Positions 11,663-23,100 of a DNA stretch of 64,000 bases are shown here, piece after piece. Below the pieces are notes generated by a model that searched no databases, had not been told where the DNA came from, and worked only from the letters and a program-made list of their open reading frames with translations. The stretch comes from Biancaea sappan (lineage: Eukaryota; Streptophyta; Magnoliopsida; Fabales; Fabaceae): positions 50,264,787 through 50,328,786 of the forward strand of contig CM073500.1 in NCBI GenBank assembly GCA_037074585.1, given 5' to 3'. A program made the translations under genes and the position numbers. Position 1 is the first letter of the stretch, and every line of letters begins with the position of its first letter.

Positions 11663-13105
11663 TCATGCCACAGCAGGCATGTCCTTCAGCCATGGATCCA
11701 ATGGCTTCCCAATGGAATAAACTATGAACCCTATCTTCCTCAGCTTCTCAACATCTGCAATGTTCCTACCATCAAATACAAATGCAGGCTTCCTCATGTT
11801 GTCATAGATTCTCTGGTAATCAAGATTCTTGAATTCATCCCACTCAGTTAGAATGCAGATTCCATGTGCATCTCTTGTTGCCTCGTAGGCATCCCAAACA
11901 ACCGATACTTCCTTGACCGAGGTAGGGCTCATCGGCTGCAGATGAATCGGGTGGTCCCAATCGAACTTCTTCATTGAAAGATCCCTGAAGATTTGATCTT
12001 CAGACACTTGGGGATCATAGATACTCAACCGGGCCTTGTCACCTACCAGCCCTTTGCACACATCAATGGCTGGGGTCTCCCGGGTGTCTCCGGTGTCCTT
12101 CTTGAAGGCAAAGCCCAGTATGGCAATTTTCTTACCTGAGACAGTGTTGAACATGGAGGAAACCACGCGGTTCACGAACCGGTTTTTCTGGTAGTCATTC
12201 ACCTTAATGACCTGTTTCCAGTAATTTGCTACCTCAGGGAGACCATTGCACTCACAGATGTAAATCAAGTTCAGTATATCCTTCTGGAAACAGGAACCAC
12301 CAAACCCAACACTGGCATTCAAGAACTTGGGCCCGATTCTTGAGTCCGTGCCAACCGAGTGGGATACCTGGGTGATATCAGCCCCGGTTGCCTCACAGAG
12401 CGCTGACATGGCATTCACAGAGGAGATCCTCTGCGCCAGAAACGCATTGGCAGCAAGCTTTGAGAGTTCAGCAGACCAGAGGTTGGTGCAAAGGATTCTA
12501 TCCACAGGAACCCAATGAGCATAAACATCTTTCAGAGCTTGTATGGCCTTCTGACCTAAAGGGGTCTCCCTACCTCCGATGAGGACGCGGTCGGGATTAT
12601 ATAGGTCCTTGATTGCTGTACCCTCAGCGAGAAATTCCGGGTTTGACAGAATTGAGAAATTGATGCCTTTCCTGTTGTGTGTAAGAATCTTCTCAATTGC
12701 CTCAGCTGTTTTCACAGGGACAGTTGATTTCTCAACCACAATTTTGTCAGATGTCGAAACATCAGCAATCATCCGAGCCGCACTCTCCCAGTAGGTTAGA
12801 TCGGCTGCTTTGCCAGCCCCAAGCCCCCGAGTTTTTGTAGGGGTGTTAACTGAGACAAACACTATATCAGCCTCAGCAACATGTTTCTCCACATCAGTGC
12901 TGAAGAAAAGGTTCTTCCCTCTGCACTGCTTCACCACATCTTCGAGTCCCGGCTCATAGATCGGAAGGTGATCACTGTTCCAGGCATTAATTCTTGGCGA
13001 AGAGATATCCACCACAGCAACTTCGATCTCTGGACACTTGAGGGCAATCACAGCCATGGTAGGCCCACCGACATATCCAGCTCCAATGCAACAAATCTTC
13101 ACCAT
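11663..13105 (-). CDS. UGD: UDP-glucose 6-dehydrogenase
   Basis: Cytosolic enzyme that oxidises UDP-glucose to UDP-glucuronate with two NAD+. The product feeds UDP-xylose, UDP-arabinose, UDP-apiose and UDP-galacturonate synthesis for pectin and hemicellulose. The 480-codon frame is uninterrupted and has the usual plant UGD length. Visible signatures: the Rossmann motif GAGYVGG (residues 8-14), the NPEFLAEG segment (155-162), the SKLAANA helix (215-221) and the catalytic Cys in GFGGSCFQKD (Cys272, Asp276). The C-terminal UDP-binding domain follows, with GFAFKKDTGDTRE at 331-343 and YDPQV at 363-367. The start is the only Met before the nucleotide-binding strand. The coding region has no intron, as is usual for plant UGD genes, and a 5'-UTR intron lies just upstream. 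Codon use is GC-rich compared with the surroundings. No missing key residue was seen, so it should be functional. Confidence 0.98.
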   Translation of the reverse strand: MVKICCIGAGYVGGPTMAVIALKCPEIEVAVVDISSPRINAWNSDHLPIYEPGLEDVVKQCRGKNLFFSTDVEKHVAEADIVFVSVNTPTKTRGLGAGKAADLTYWESAARMIADVSTSDKIVVEKSTVPVKTAEAIEKILTHNRKGINFSILSNPEFLAEGTAIKDLYNPDRVLIGGRETPLGQKAIQALKDVYAHWVPVDRILCTNLWSAELSKLAANAFLAQRISSVNAMSALCEATGADITQVSHSVGTDSRIGPKFLNASVGFGGSCFQKDILNLIYICECNGLPEVANYWKQVIKVNDYQKNRFVNRVVSSMFNTVSGKKIAILGFAFKKDTGDTRETPAIDVCKGLVGDKARLSIYDPQVSEDQIFRDLSMKKFDWDHPIHLQPMSPTSVKEVSVVWDAYEATRDAHGICILTEWDEFKNLDYQRIYDNMRKPAFVFDGRNIADVEKLRKIGFIVYSIGKPLDPWLKDMPAVA

Positions 13106-13925
13106 GTTTGCTTGTTCTAAGAAGCCTGTATGAGAGAATAGAATGATTCAACTCTAATACCACAGATACATGTAATTACATTAAAGATCAAAGTTAAATA
13201 ATTGAAGACTCCAATTGGGAATAAAATCCTCAGGGGCGAAAATAGGAGAAAAACTTTGAAATTCAACCAAACTACACGAGGCAGATTGAGAAAAAAGGGG
13301 TTTAGAGAGGGATGAACATAGGCATATATATACACACAATCATACACAGAGAACGAGATCTATAGTTTTCAATGCGAAGCTGAGAGAAAGAGCATTAGAT
13401 CCAGCGATGTGTCACGAAGAAAACGAAAATGCTCAAATGGAACTTACTCATTCTCTTGTTGAGCTCATATATGGTTTCCGCAAACACATGCACATATAGA
13501 TACACCAAACACAAGACAAATTGTAGAATCAAATCCTCCCCAACAATATCATCCACGAGATCTAAGACAATTTACTCGATAACACCCAACAGATCTCTTC
13601 GCAAACAATTTCACACACAAGAAAACATTCATTTCAGACCCACACAAGAAAACCCAAATGGCAGATAAAGGAAGAGAGTGCAAATTCCAAGCAAAACCCT
13701 GAAGGGCGAAACTGAAAAACCCAATATCCCACAAGCTAAATCGTACTGAGACCCAAGAAATGAAGCAAATTTCAGCAAACCCACAAGCAGATCAATTACC
13801 TCCTGCTAAACCCTTGATTTGGCTTCTCCCTTCAGATCGATCAAAGAGGAATAACCCAAGAGATCTGATCCGGAAGAAGAAGTAGAACAAGAAGAAGGAG
13901 AATTCAGGTTCTTTTGCGAAGGAAT
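13106..13925 (-). other. UGD 5' UTR with intron (about 13126-13799)
   Basis: On the minus strand the leader exon (about 13925-13800) ends GCAGGAG followed by donor GTAATTG. An acceptor TCTCATACAG ends at 13126, and 20 nt of second-exon leader precede the ATG at 13105. The predicted intron is 674 bp. A 5'-UTR intron before an intronless CDS is common in plant UGD genes. It is inferred here from splice-site consensus only. Confidence 0.7.
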
Positions 13926-13949
13926 GAGAAAAAACGAAGACCAACTTCA

Positions 13950-13958
13950 ATATATATA
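13950..13958 (-). promoter_or_regulatory. Candidate TATA box of UGD
   Basis: TATATATA on the minus strand, about 25-30 bp upstream of the pyrimidine-rich leader start near 13925, next to a short (TG)n tract. Position and sequence fit a plant core promoter. Confidence 0.6.
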
Positions 13959-14179
13959 CACACACACACCAACTCAGTCACAACAAGAGATTACCCACTC
14001 TGATTTCCGTGAGAAAAGCATTATTACTTATTAGTATTAGTAACTATTGTGCCCAACACGTTTTCGTTTTTTCGTCATTTCCAAATTACAACCCACCCAT
14101 CATCATAGAATTATTTACTACTTAATTGTTATTTATTTAATTCAGGATTATGCCATTTCATATAACATTTTTTTTATTG

Positions 14180-14945
14180 GCGAGATGTTAGAAACTTAAA
14201 ATGCTTTTTTTTAACTAAAATTCCAATTTGATCTCCTACAAATTTTTTTTTTCAGTTTGGCCTCTCACATATTTTTATTTTTAATTTAGTTCCTCATATA
14301 TTGATATATTATCAACTTAATCCCTCACATATTTTCATTCTTATTTTAGTCATTCATATATTGATATGTTATCAATTTAGTCTCTTACATATTTTTATTC
14401 TCAATTTTATCCCTCAAATATTGATATGTTATAAAATTAAGAATAAAAATATGTAAAGGATTAAATTGATAATATATCAATCTATAAGGGACCAAATTGA
14501 GAATGAACATTTGTAAGGGACTAAATTGATAACAAATCAATATATGAAGGACTAAATTAAGAATGAAAATCTTTGAGGGACTAAATTAACAGCATATCAA
14601 TTTGTGAGAGACCAAATTAAAAAAAAAAGACATATGTGAAGGATCAAAATGATATGTTATCAATTTATTCCCTCACATATTTTTCTTCTCAATTTGGTCC
14701 CTGAAAGATTGATATATTATCAACTTAGTCCCTCACATATTGATTTGTTATAAAATTGAGAATGAAAAATTTGTAAAGAATAATAATATATCAATCTATA
14801 AGGGGCTAAATTAAGAATAAGAATCTTTAAAGGACTAAATTAATAATATATCAATTTGTGAGAGACCAAATTGAAAATGAAAATATGAGGGACCAACTTG
14901 AGAAAAAAGACATATGTGAATGATCAAAATGAAATTTTAGTCTTC
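14180..14945. repeat. Foldback element built of ~50-60-bp minisatellite units
   Basis: Repeated units of the type TCCCTCACATATTTT plus CATATTGATATGTTATCAA run in one orientation (about 14210-14440). They then run as the inverted complement (about 14440-14640). The pattern repeats once more, forward about 14645-14750 and inverted to 14945. The two outer ends (CTAAAATTCCAATTTGATC and GATCAAAATGAAATTTTAG) are inverted matches, so the whole block can form a large stem. Probably a nonautonomous foldback or MITE-like transposon. Confidence 0.65.
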
Positions 14946-15529
14946 TTCTTTTTTTTTTTGGAAATTCTCATATTTAATTATAGTGTTGTTAATTAATTTA
15001 CAAGCTTCAAGTTAGTTAGCTGGTGGATCCAATGACATCTAATGACATCATTCCCTATCAATTATAAATTCGGAATAAACCTTTTTTATTCATCGTCATG
15101 ATACTACGAGGGATACAGCCAAATTAATTAATAGTGAATATTTTGTATGAATAGTAAAAAACTCTATTTTTTTTGACAAAAAAAGATATTTGCTTCACCG
15201 ACAGAAAGTAGACAGAGTCCTATATGACTGCAAAATTGGGTTTAGACTTTTAGTTACTACTGAAATTCAATAACTGTGGGACTCCCCTATTCTTTGACCC
15301 GTTAATTGGTTTGGAAAACTTTCATGCAGTCTAATCAAAGTATTTACATCTGTTTGGTAAACGTCATGTGGTTTTCAAAACTATTCTTTGATAGTATTGA
15401 AAAACAATTATCGAATCTAAGATATATTTCGTAAATTAATGTGAAAAATATTTGAAACTGGCATGAACCGTATTGGAATGTTTGAAATATATATGTTTTA
15501 GGATTAAGAATTAGCGTATTTCAGATAAT

Positions 15530-15840
15530 TAAATCGCATTGATCAATTCAATTAATAATCGGTGAATCAGTTAAGTTTTTTATTCGGTTTAGATATGAAA
15601 ATTGGTAAACATTTAAATTAGTAGAAAATCGATCAAACTGATCTCGAATTGATAAAATCAGTCAATTCTACAGTTCAATGGTTCTCTTTTTTTTAATTGA
15701 ATATTATTATATATTTTTAAAAAATCTTAAAAAATTTAAGTTATTAGAAGAATATCTCAGACTGTTATAAAACATATACTTTAATTATATATTTTAATAC
15801 ATTTTAAATATTAATGATTTGATTATGATCTGATCATTAA
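15530..15840. repeat. GGTTCAA-rich interspersed repeat, copy 1
   Basis: Contains CGGTGAATCAGTTAAG, TTATTCGGTTTAGATATG and the 3' motif TTGATTATGATCTGATCATT. It shares these with copies near 34505, 41940, 45586, 46435 and 53470. The central part is A/T-only. Termini are not well defined. Confidence 0.5.
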
Positions 15841-15844
15841 TGGC

Positions 15845-16075
15845 TTATTTAGTTTGAGCATTTTATGTTTTCATTTTCACTGAAAATAGAAAATAGACTT
15901 GAAAATACGTTTGGTTGAATTAACTGAAAACGTTTTCTTAAAAATATTTCTTAAAATATGCCTAAATCTGAAAACACTAAAAAGATATTTTCAATGTTTC
16001 AAAAAATGCATTACAGGAAATGAAAATTAAAAATAAAAATAAAAAATATTTTAATAAACCAAACAAACCCTTATC
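15845..16075. mobile_element. Possible hAT-like MITE
   Basis: One end reads GGCTTATTTAGTTTGAGC and the other AAACCAAACAAACCCTTA, which are imperfect inverted matches. Between them are TGAAAAT and TTTTCA words. These ends resemble plant hAT-type MITEs; no target duplication was confirmed. Confidence 0.35.
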
Positions 16076-17450
16076 TTTAAATCAGTGTCTCGATCAGTTC
16101 AATATCTTATCTAAATTTCTTATTCTTCAAATATATGTATCTTTTGAAGTATGAAAAGATGCATGTACAAATGTACTCCTAAAACTTTCTTTTGTCAATT
16201 TGTATATTAAGGTTTTCAAAAGATTAAAAAAAAAAATCTGCGTTTGTGTGTGTGTAATTTTGACTTCTTTTAGATAATACATTTTTTTAAAAAACAATTT
16301 ATAAATTTCCAAATCAGTAAAATGTAAATTGACTTAAAACACTTTCCATATTCTATTTATGTCAACTATAATTCTTTACAAGTTGGTCTAAAATAATACT
16401 TAACAAATAGTGCTATTGATTAATGTTTAAATCAATTTTCATATAACATTATTTTGTGATTCCACTATATAGAAATTATTGTTTCGTGTTTATCTCATTC
16501 TAGAAACAGAGTTTTGCGGACAGTGACAACATTCTCAAAGGAAGTTTTGACTTTTGAATATGGAAATACAAATTTAATTAATAATATTACAGATACGGAT
16601 TAGAAATAAATTAATTATTAATATGAGTTATATCAACTAAACATTCAGGAATCAAATATAATAGGTAAATGAAAAGCTGTATGAACATTTAGGAATTAAA
16701 GATATATTCTGTGGCCAAAGTTTCATTTTAGCTTTCTATGTGTCAACCATGATTTTGTTCCTATAATCACTTGTAAGATTCCTCATACCTAAAGTGTATA
16801 TAATTAATTAATTAATTATCTCCATGAAGAAATAATACATGGATCAAGATGCATATATTCTTTTGGGTATTCTTCATTTAATAGAAAAAAATTATTTTCA
16901 ATATATTAAGTGTAAACAATGGAGCTCTCTTTAATTAAATTAACATCTCTAAAAGTTAAATTATTTTTTAACCTAATTTATTAATATTGGCTGATTTAAG
17001 TAGTTTGACATTTATTTTCCTTAAGTAACATCTTGAATTTAAGTATTGTAAATTAAAAAAAAAATGCATATGGAGAACTTTACGCCTTTATATTTTAACG
17101 TAATCTAAATCACATTATTCAAAATTTAATAAGTTTTTGAATATGGGTGTTTTAACAAATAGCTAATTTTAATTTTTGGAATTTAATGTATGGAACAAAT
17201 ACATATTTTGCATAGTATAGAATAAAAAAATATTTTAACATATTGAATACCAATATAGAGTTTTCTTCAAGTTGAAATTTCCAAAAATTAAACTTTTATT
17301 ATTATTAGAATTTTAACAGCTACCACTGTTACAATTTTCCATCAACAGATAGTGTGCGTGTATATATATATATTGTACAATATCTAAAATATATTTTTAC
17401 TTGATATAACATATGGATTTATATTTTCAAAAACAATTATCATTTATTTT

Positions 17451-17700
17451 AGATAAAAATATTTGTTTACATCGTTAACGTTTACACTAAATTTTAATTT
17501 TTTTTTAACATTTTTTTTAACGTTAGATATGTCCTACCTGTTTTAATTTTATTTAAAATTTATTTTTTTAACGTCATTTATTTCACAAATAAAAAATATT
17601 GATAGTAACTAATAAAAATAATATATTTGAAATAAAAATAAAATATATAACACTTAATTAATATAAAAAACTTAGAGACGTAAAAAAAGATAAATTTAAA
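17451..17700. mobile_element. MITE of the GTAAAAGTATTTTT family, degraded
   Basis: The left arm carries AACGTTTACACTAAATTTTAA and the right arm carries the inverted words GAAATAAAAATAAAATATAT and GAGACGTAAAAAAAG. It is internally palindromic like its relatives at 38901, 43460, 54648 and 55545. The termini are eroded. Confidence 0.6.
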
Positions 17701-18063
17701 TCCTACAATTTCAAATGATAAATTATTTTATCTAGCAACTATGTTTGATATGCCTAACAAATTTAATTAAACCCAAACATTGGCATCAATACAGTTGAAT
17801 CTACGAGGTAATCGGCTTTTTTTTTTATAAAAAAAAATTAGTTTGATTAAAATTCAAATATTTTATTTCATTAATAAAAAAAAGTTGAATTGCTACAGTA
17901 CTCAATCTGAAACAAAATATATGAATAATGAAAACAAAGTTGACGAAGCTTTTTATTTTATTTTATTTTGCTCAGATAATTTGAAAGAAGCTTTGAACTT
18001 CAAAAAGGTTGGTATATCACATGGAGACAGCAAGACAGGAATTAAGTAACGTGGAAGAAGCAT

Positions 18064-20141
18064 TGTCACGACCCATTTTCTAGGCACATGACCGGCACAA
18101 TGATGAATATCCCATCACTGTAAGCCTTTCGATAAATTCTTCCCACAAGTAAAATCGTTAGTCATTATCTCTATATTCTCAAAATACCATTCCTTAATAA
18201 ATACAAAGAAAATACATCAGATTTTCTTAATTAAAAATAATAGATCCTCAGTACGAAATACATTATCATACTGAAATACAAGCCAAATATCAAACCCCTG
18301 ACCTAGATGTCCTAGACGGTTACAGAGCAACATACTGTATAACAAAAGAAGGGCCTACCCGACAGCGGGAAGGTCCAACGTGATCTACTCCTCTAGCGGA
18401 TGTACTTCGGCGGCAACCTGATCTGAACAAAAAGTTTGTACAAACAGTGTGAGCTTTTAAACTCAGTGAGCAAATCGGCCTCGCGTTAATAAAATTCAAA
18501 TACATCACCAGTCATGCAAGCATATCCGAAGGCTCAAGCTCAACCAATAGACATAGTTAGAAATTACATACAAGAAAAATTCATCCAATTCAACAAACGA
18601 TACTAGTACTCGTCAATGGCAATATATCCCGGAGAGTGCACACAGGCCGGCTCACTAATTTTATATTTTTCCGCCATGACGCACAACCTCATCCTCTTAG
18701 CTAGGGCGCCTCACGGATTTATCACCAATCCGGGCTATATCCCTACTGAGGGAATCGTTGTCTCCACACTCATTGGTCAAGACACCCTTTAACCCGGGTT
18801 TTCCGCCTTGCCGTGAGAGGGGGTACTGTACCGCTCAATCACAATCAATAGTACAACAGTTCATATCATAATCAGAAGCACAATATAATACTCATCCATA
18901 TAACAGGTATAGTATATAACTATATGATTCAAATTTCATATCATCATGAGATACTTGCTTTGTCTTATCCATACTTCTGGATTAATTATCTCATTATATT
19001 CGTCATTCTGAATCCAATTTCCCCCTATGAATCTTGGGAGTGTCCTACGACATACTTTTTATCACCAGTAATGCTAAAACTCTATTAAAACAGGGTCGTT
19101 TCACTCACCTGGATTCCGTACGAGTATCACTTCTCTAAATCGTTACGGACAAGAGTACGCAGGTGAATTTCAGTGTTCTGCTACAGAGATTTTCATGAAA
19201 GATTACAGAAAGTACGTTAAGATCATTTTCGTACAGATACTGTTCATACGTACGAGTACTATTCATACGGTCACTATTTATACGTACGGTACTATTCATA
19301 TAGTCACTATTCATACGTACGGGTACTATTCATACCGGAAATACAGAATACAATCTGTAAAAGAGTACACCAGGTAAGTTCCCAGGAAAGAGTGGAGGGT
19401 CACACTGGACACACTTAAAAACCAGGTCTTTCCTTAGCCAGAACTTTCCTAGACATGTATTCTCCACAGATTATATTTTATTTCGGTAATCAGAGAATCA
19501 AAATAACAGCTAACGACAATTTTTCTGATGTGGAAGATCGGCCAAAGCCGCAACCACAGAGCATACTTAAGAAAATAACTTCTAAAATTTGAAAGACATA
19601 GAAAGGGCATAGTATCCTTACCTAAGCAAAAACGGAAAGGCCCAAAATCTCAGAAGCCTAGCGTCGGAGCAAGAGAAACTTAAGGAGGGAAGAAGAGAAG
19701 TTGAAGGTGTGAGTTTAGAAGTGAAATGGAAGGGCCTATTTATAGCAAAAGTCAAGGGTACTATTTGACACTATGCGCTAATAAAATATTCAATTTACTA
19801 TTCATGAAAATGACATTTCTAATAATGCAGTTACTGTGCACCTTACGCGTACGATGGAAAATTTTCGTTTATTTACTATTAGAAACTTTAAAGGGAAAAC
19901 TATCCTTTCACCTTAAACCTTTAAGTTTCTTTTCAATTCAGTCCTTTCAATTTAGTCCCTGAGGGTATTTTTACACATAAAACGTCATTTTCTCCTACAA
20001 ACTTCTTTCTAGTTTTCTCTTATAACCAAACCACATCTAGTATTTGACATTTTGATTGTATAAATGAACAGTACCATATACGTAAATAGTAACAGTAGTT
20101 TGAAAACACGCATTTATATTTTATTTTTCATGGGTATTACA
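18064..20141 (-). repeat. 3' LTR of family B element
   Basis: Minus-strand ends are TGTAATACCCATG and GGGTCGTGACA. A TATA box (CTATAAATAGG) lies at about 19735-19745. A short array of CATACGTACGG / ACTATTCATA units lies at about 19245-19345. It has 7 bp (CGCGTAC, near 19846) that the other LTR lacks. Small reading frames inside both LTRs are chance frames. Confidence 0.97.
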
Positions 20142-20157
20142 TTATCACCCCCTTTAA
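20142..20157 (-). other. Polypurine tract of family B element
   Basis: TTAAAGGGGGTGATAA on the minus strand, directly before the 3' LTR. It primes plus-strand DNA synthesis. Confidence 0.8.
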
Positions 20158-20186
20158 GAAATTCGGTCCTCCGAATTTAAATTACC

Positions 20187-23100
20187 TCAAGTCGTAAAAA
20201 GATGCGGATATCTAGAACGCATGTCGGCCTCGGCTTCCCATGTGGCTTCTTCGTGAGTTTGATTCCTCCACAAAACCTTGACGGATGGAATCTCCTTAGA
20301 TCGGAGTTTCTTTACTTGACTATCGAGGATCGCCACCGGTATCTCCTCGTATGACAAGTTTTCATCTACTAGGATAGAATCATTCTGAGAAGGGTGAAGT
20401 ATGTGAGAAGGGTCATGAAGGTACTTCCTTAACATGGATACGTGAAAAACAGGGTGAATCCCTTCCAGATCCATAGGTAGGGCAAGCCGATAAGCCACTT
20501 TTCCCACTCGTTCTAGAATCTCATAAGGCCCGATGTATCTAGGACTCAACTTTCCTTTCCTTCCAAATCTCAACACACCTTTCATTGGAGAGACCTTAAG
20601 GAATACCATATCGCCGACTGAGAACTCCAAATCACGTCGTCTGTGGTCAGCGTATGCCTTTTGTCTACTTTGAGCTGCTCGCATCCTATCTTGTATTGTC
20701 TTAACCTTGGTTAGGGCATCCTGGGCCAAGTCAGGTCCTAATGCTTTCGCTTCACCTACCTCGAACCAACCGATCGGAGATCTGCAACGTCTCCCATACA
20801 AGGCCTCAAAGGGTGCCATCCCAATAGTGGTCTGGTAGCTGTTGTTATATGCGAACTCTACAAGATACAAATGCTTTTCCCAGCTACCACTGAAATCTAG
20901 AATACAAGCTCGTAACATATCCTCTAGCGTCTGAATCGTTCGCTCTGACTGTCCGTCTGTCTGTGGGTGAAAAGCGGTACTAAGGTCCACTCGAGTACCT
21001 AATGCCTCCTGAAAACTTCTCCAGAAACGAGAGGTAAATTGAGGACCTCTATCAGAAATGATAGATATAGGTACTCCATGCAACTTTACTATTTCTTTAA
21101 TATACAATTGTGCCAACGTTACTACACCATAAGTGGTTTTGACTGGAATGAAGTGTGCTGATTTGGTTAGTCGGTCAACAATGACCCAAACTGAGTCATA
21201 ACCTCCTGTGGAACGAGGTAGACCAACAACAAAGTCCATCGTCACTCGTTCCCATTTCCATTCAGGAATCTCTAATCGTTGTAACGAGCCTCCTGGCTTT
21301 AGATGCTCAGCCTTAACCTGTTGACAGGTTAAACAACGAGACACAAATTCTGCTATGTCTTGTTTCATTCCTTTCCACCAGTAGATCTGTTTCAGATCCT
21401 GATACATCTTGGTGGCTCCTGGATGTACAGCATATGCAGCACGATGACCTTCTTCCATGATGTCTCGTCTAAGAGTTCCAACATGTGGTACACACAACCG
21501 TTGTTCAAAATGTAAGACTCCTGTATCGTCGAGTGTGAAACTATTCACTTCACCAATCTTCACCTTTTCCATAATTTGGACAAGCTCAGGATCCTCCATT
21601 TGAGATATCCGTATCTGGTCAACAAGGGAAGATCTAGCCCTGATATGGGCTAAGAATGATCCTGTCCTTGTAACCTCAAGAGTAGCACCTTTTACTCTCA
21701 GCTCTTGTAGTTCTTGGATCAAGGGTCTTTTTGTTACTGCTATATGGGCCAGACTACCCATAGATTTTCGACTCAAGGCATCTGCTACCACGTTCGCTTT
21801 ACCTGGGTGGTAAAGAATATTGCAATCATAATCTTTTAGTAATTCTACCCATCTCCTCTGCCTCAAGTTTAAGTCCTTTTGGTCGAAAATATATTTTAGA
21901 CTTTTATGGTCAGTGTAGATTTCGCAAGTTTCTCCGTATAGATAATGTAGCCATATCTTTAAAGCGAAAACTACTGCTGCCATTTCCAGATCGTGGGTGG
22001 GGTAGTTTTGTTCATGTTTCTTAAGTTGTCTCGATGCATATGCCACTACCTGGCCATGCTGCATGAGAACACATCCCAACCCTACTCTTGATGCATCGCA
22101 GTATACTGTAAAACCTCCTGGTCCTGAGGGTAAGACCAATACAGGTGCGGAGATTAACCTTTTCTTGAGTTCTTGGAAGCTTTCTTCACAAGCGTCATCC
22201 CATTGGTACTTTACTCCTTTCCTAGTCAGTCGTGTGAGAGGAGCGGCTAATTGAGAAAAATTTTGGATGAAACGACGATAATATCCTGCCAATCCCAAGA
22301 AGCTGCGAATCTCCGTGACGGAGGTAGGTCTAGGCCACATTTTGACCGCTTCTACTTTGCTTGGGTCTGCTTGGATGCCATCTTTGGAGATCACATGTCC
22401 CAAGAAAGTTACACGATCAATCCAAAACTCACATTTAGAGAATTTGGCGTACAATTGATGATCCCTCAATGTCTGCAACACAACACGAAGGTGTTGTTCG
22501 TGCTCTTCTGAAGTCTTTGAGTACACCAGAATGTCGTCTATGAAGACAATGACAAATTTGTCTAAAAAGGATTTAAAAATCCTATTCATTAAATCCATGA
22601 AAGCAGCTGGTGCATTCGTTAATCCAAATGACATCACTAAGAACTCGTAGTGCCCATATCTGGTACGGAAGGCTGTTTTAGACACATCCTCCTCCTTGAT
22701 CTTGAGTTGGTGATAACCAGACCTCAAGTCAATCTTTGAAAAACACTTGGCTCCTTGAAGTTGATCGAAAAGGTCGTCGATGCGAGGTAACGGGTATTTA
22801 TTTTTGATAGTTACCTTATTCAGTTGCCTGTAATCTATGCATAGTCTCATCGATCCGTCCTTCTTTTTCACGAACAGAACAGGAGCTCCCCAAGGTGAAT
22901 AACTTGGCCTTATAAAGCCTTTGTCTAGCAAGTCCTGTAACTGAGTCTTTAACTCTTTTAATTCTGTTGGTGCCATTCTATAAGGGGGTATGGAGATTGG
23001 GCGAGTATCTGGTGCTAACTCTATCTGGAACTCAATCTCTCGATCTGGGGGTATACCTGGTAGATCATCTGGGAAGACATCTACAAACTCCTGGACTACT

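Larger units (their letters stand above)
14946..18058. other. AT-rich spacer between UGD and the family B element
   Basis: No gene recognised; predicted frames are short and biased to Lys, Ile and Asn. It holds a copy of the GGTTCAA-rich repeat (about 15530-15840) and a possible hAT-like MITE (about 15845-16075). It also holds an (ATTA)n tract near 16800 and a GTAAAAGTATTTTT-family MITE (about 17451-17700). Confidence 0.6.

Noticed and set aside
12327..13120. Plus-strand frames opposite UGD
   Set aside because: They are antisense shadows of the UGD coding sequence.
18320..18508. 62-residue frame repeated identically at 25411-25599 as a conserved small gene
   Set aside because: The two copies are identical because they lie in the two LTRs of one element; they have no domain signature.
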